From positions 278,368 to 342,367 of the forward strand of contig CAVXRS010000003.1 in the NCBI GenBank assembly GCA_963764215.1: a stretch of DNA of 64,000 nt, given 5' to 3'. This DNA comes from JAFDWI01 sp963764215 (GTDB lineage: Bacteria > Actinomycetota > Acidimicrobiia > Acidimicrobiales > Iamiaceae). Every line of letters begins with the position of its first letter. The stretch's first letter is position 1. The position numbers were made by a program, and so were the translations under genes. The notes under the pieces are model-generated. The model saw only the letters and a list, made by a program, of their open reading frames with translations, searched no databases and was not told the DNA's origin. Below, in pieces: positions 63,190-64,000 of this stretch.

Positions 63190-64000
63190 ATGCTGATCCG
63201 CCTTCTGCGCACCTACCTGCCCCGATACCGTCGCGACCTCGTCTTCCTGGTGCTTTTCCAGTCGGCACAGGCGATCGCCACGCTGCTCCTCCCAGGCATC
63301 ACCGCGAACATCATCGACATCGGCATCTTCACCGGCGACACCGGGTACATCTGGGCCCACGGCGGCCTCATGCTGCTCGCCTCGTTCGTCCAGATCCTCT
63401 GCGCGTGCGTCGCGATCTACTACGCGGCACGCATCTCGATGGCCTTCGGGCGTGACGTCCGGGACGACATCTTCCACCAGGTCACCGCCTATTCCTCCCG
63501 GGAGGTCGGCCGTTTCGGCGCGCCGTCCCTGATCAACCGGAACACCAACGACGTCTATCAGGTGCAGATGTTCGTGGTGATGCTCTGTTCGTTGGCGATC
63601 AATGCCCCGGTGATGTGCATCGGTGGGGTGATCATGGCCACACGCCAGGACCTCGGGTTGTCGTGGATCCTCGTGGTCGCGGTGCCGACCCTGGCCATCA
63701 CGGTCGGCCTGGTCGTGAGCCGCATGATCCCCCAGTTCCGGGAGATGCAGGTCCGCATCGACGACGTCAATCGGGTCTTGCGTGAACAGCTCACCGGCAT
63801 CCGGGTGGTGCGGGCGTTCGTGCGCGAGCCGGCCGAGAAGAAGCGATTCGGACACTTCAACAACGAGCTCACGGGCACCGGCCTGCGTGCCGGCCACTGG
63901 CAGGCGCTGATGTTCCCGGTCGTGCAGATCGTGATGAACGGATCGAGTGTGGCCGTGCTCTGGTTCGGTGCCGGCCGCGTCGACGCCGGATCACTCCAGA
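63190..64000 (+). CDS. ABC exporter, transmembrane domain, 3' end cut off by the window
   Basis: The first 270 residues of a type IV ABC exporter half-transporter (LmrA/YheI-like): helices LVFLVLFQSAQAIATLLLPG, LMLLASFVQILCACVAIYYA, SLAINAPVMCIGGVIMATR, ILVVAVPTLAITVGLVVSRM. The conserved cytoplasmic loops are FGRDVRDDIFHQV and LREQLTGIRVVRAFVREPAE. The ATP-binding domain lies beyond base 64000. A TAGATT nine bases before the ATG at 63190 and no ribosome site suggest a leaderless transcript. A second subunit probably follows outside the window, as is usual (inference). Confidence 0.9.
   Translation, partial: MLIRLLRTYLPRYRRDLVFLVLFQSAQAIATLLLPGITANIIDIGIFTGDTGYIWAHGGLMLLASFVQILCACVAIYYAARISMAFGRDVRDDIFHQVTAYSSREVGRFGAPSLINRNTNDVYQVQMFVVMLCSLAINAPVMCIGGVIMATRQDLGLSWILVVAVPTLAITVGLVVSRMIPQFREMQVRIDDVNRVLREQLTGIRVVRAFVREPAEKKRFGHFNNELTGTGLRAGHWQALMFPVVQIVMNGSSVAVLWFGAGRVDAGSLQ

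Noticed and set aside
1..64000. tRNA, rRNA, insertion sequences, transposases, CRISPR arrays
   Set aside because: None recognised on either strand. Convergent gene pairs are so close (3-52 bases, one overlapping by 11) that no clear hairpin-plus-U terminators could be identified either.

Overview
The window is about two thirds G+C. It carries the conserved actinobacterial order rpmB / fakA / recG / rsmD-coaD / rpmF-plsX-acpP-rnc-fpg-smc / ftsY-ffh-rpsP-khpA-rimM-trmD-rplS / comM-dprA-xerC-whiG / rpsB-tsf-pyrH-frr-cdsA, mostly on the minus strand. A WhiG-type sigma factor beside xerC, a VKOR-DUF929 redox set, GTP-dependent PEPCK and an MprAB/PepD-like stress module point to an actinomycete, most likely of the Acidimicrobiia. 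That placement is inference from gene content and order.

Layout. 0-16.3 kb: translation, secretion, recombination and envelope housekeeping genes, tightly packed with 4-base stop/start overlaps. 16.4-22.8 kb: an HtrA protease with a two-component system on one strand, and a divergent MoxR-DUF58-VWA chaperone operon on the other. 22.8-35 kb: a lipoprotein, smc, an unusual Fpg-like protein, rnc, acpP, plsX, rpmF, a penicillin-acylase-family protein wedged between rpmF and its usual partner DUF177, then a DivIVA-like gene, coaD and rsmD. 35-39.4 kb (plus strand): a zinc-ribbon peptide and a gnd-zwf-pgi operon. 39.4-51.1 kb: recG, a VOC protein, an LPxTG surface protein made of 14 RCC1-like repeats, DUF2332, fakA, a CpaE-like ATPase, rpmB and PEPCK. 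51.2-53 kb: MauE-like, VKOR and DUF929 genes, probably an oxidative-folding relay. 53.1-61.7 kb: an accessory block with two MFS exporters, a PhyH-type dioxygenase, an HD-LuxR regulator, a SAM methyltransferase, a cytochrome P450 and DUF2568. A second DUF929 copy, a small membrane protein and the start of an ABC exporter close the window.

Data quality matters. Many genes that cannot plausibly be dead (rpsP, trmD, ftsY, smc, rnc, plsX, recG) carry one or more 1-2 base frameshifts while the protein sequence on both sides stays conserved. The density is highest in gnd-zwf-pgi, where several shifts sit in short C or G runs. I read these as consensus indels rather than pseudogenes and annotate such genes across their full extent. 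The phzF-like remnant near 9.4-10.0 kb is the exception, because a conserved central block is missing.

The points most worth following are: (1) the DUF929-VKOR-MauE set, whose two DUF929 copies share a matching upstream element with identical spacing; (2) the tailoring-enzyme/exporter block lying between the two DUF929 copies; (3) the repeat-rich LPxTG protein with mutually exclusive leader hairpins; (4) an Fpg-family protein lacking its catalytic proline; (5) apparent CUG starts in CTGA overlaps at rimM and rnc; (6) a near-consensus promoter overlapped by paired TACGTA sites in front of DUF2568-MFS.
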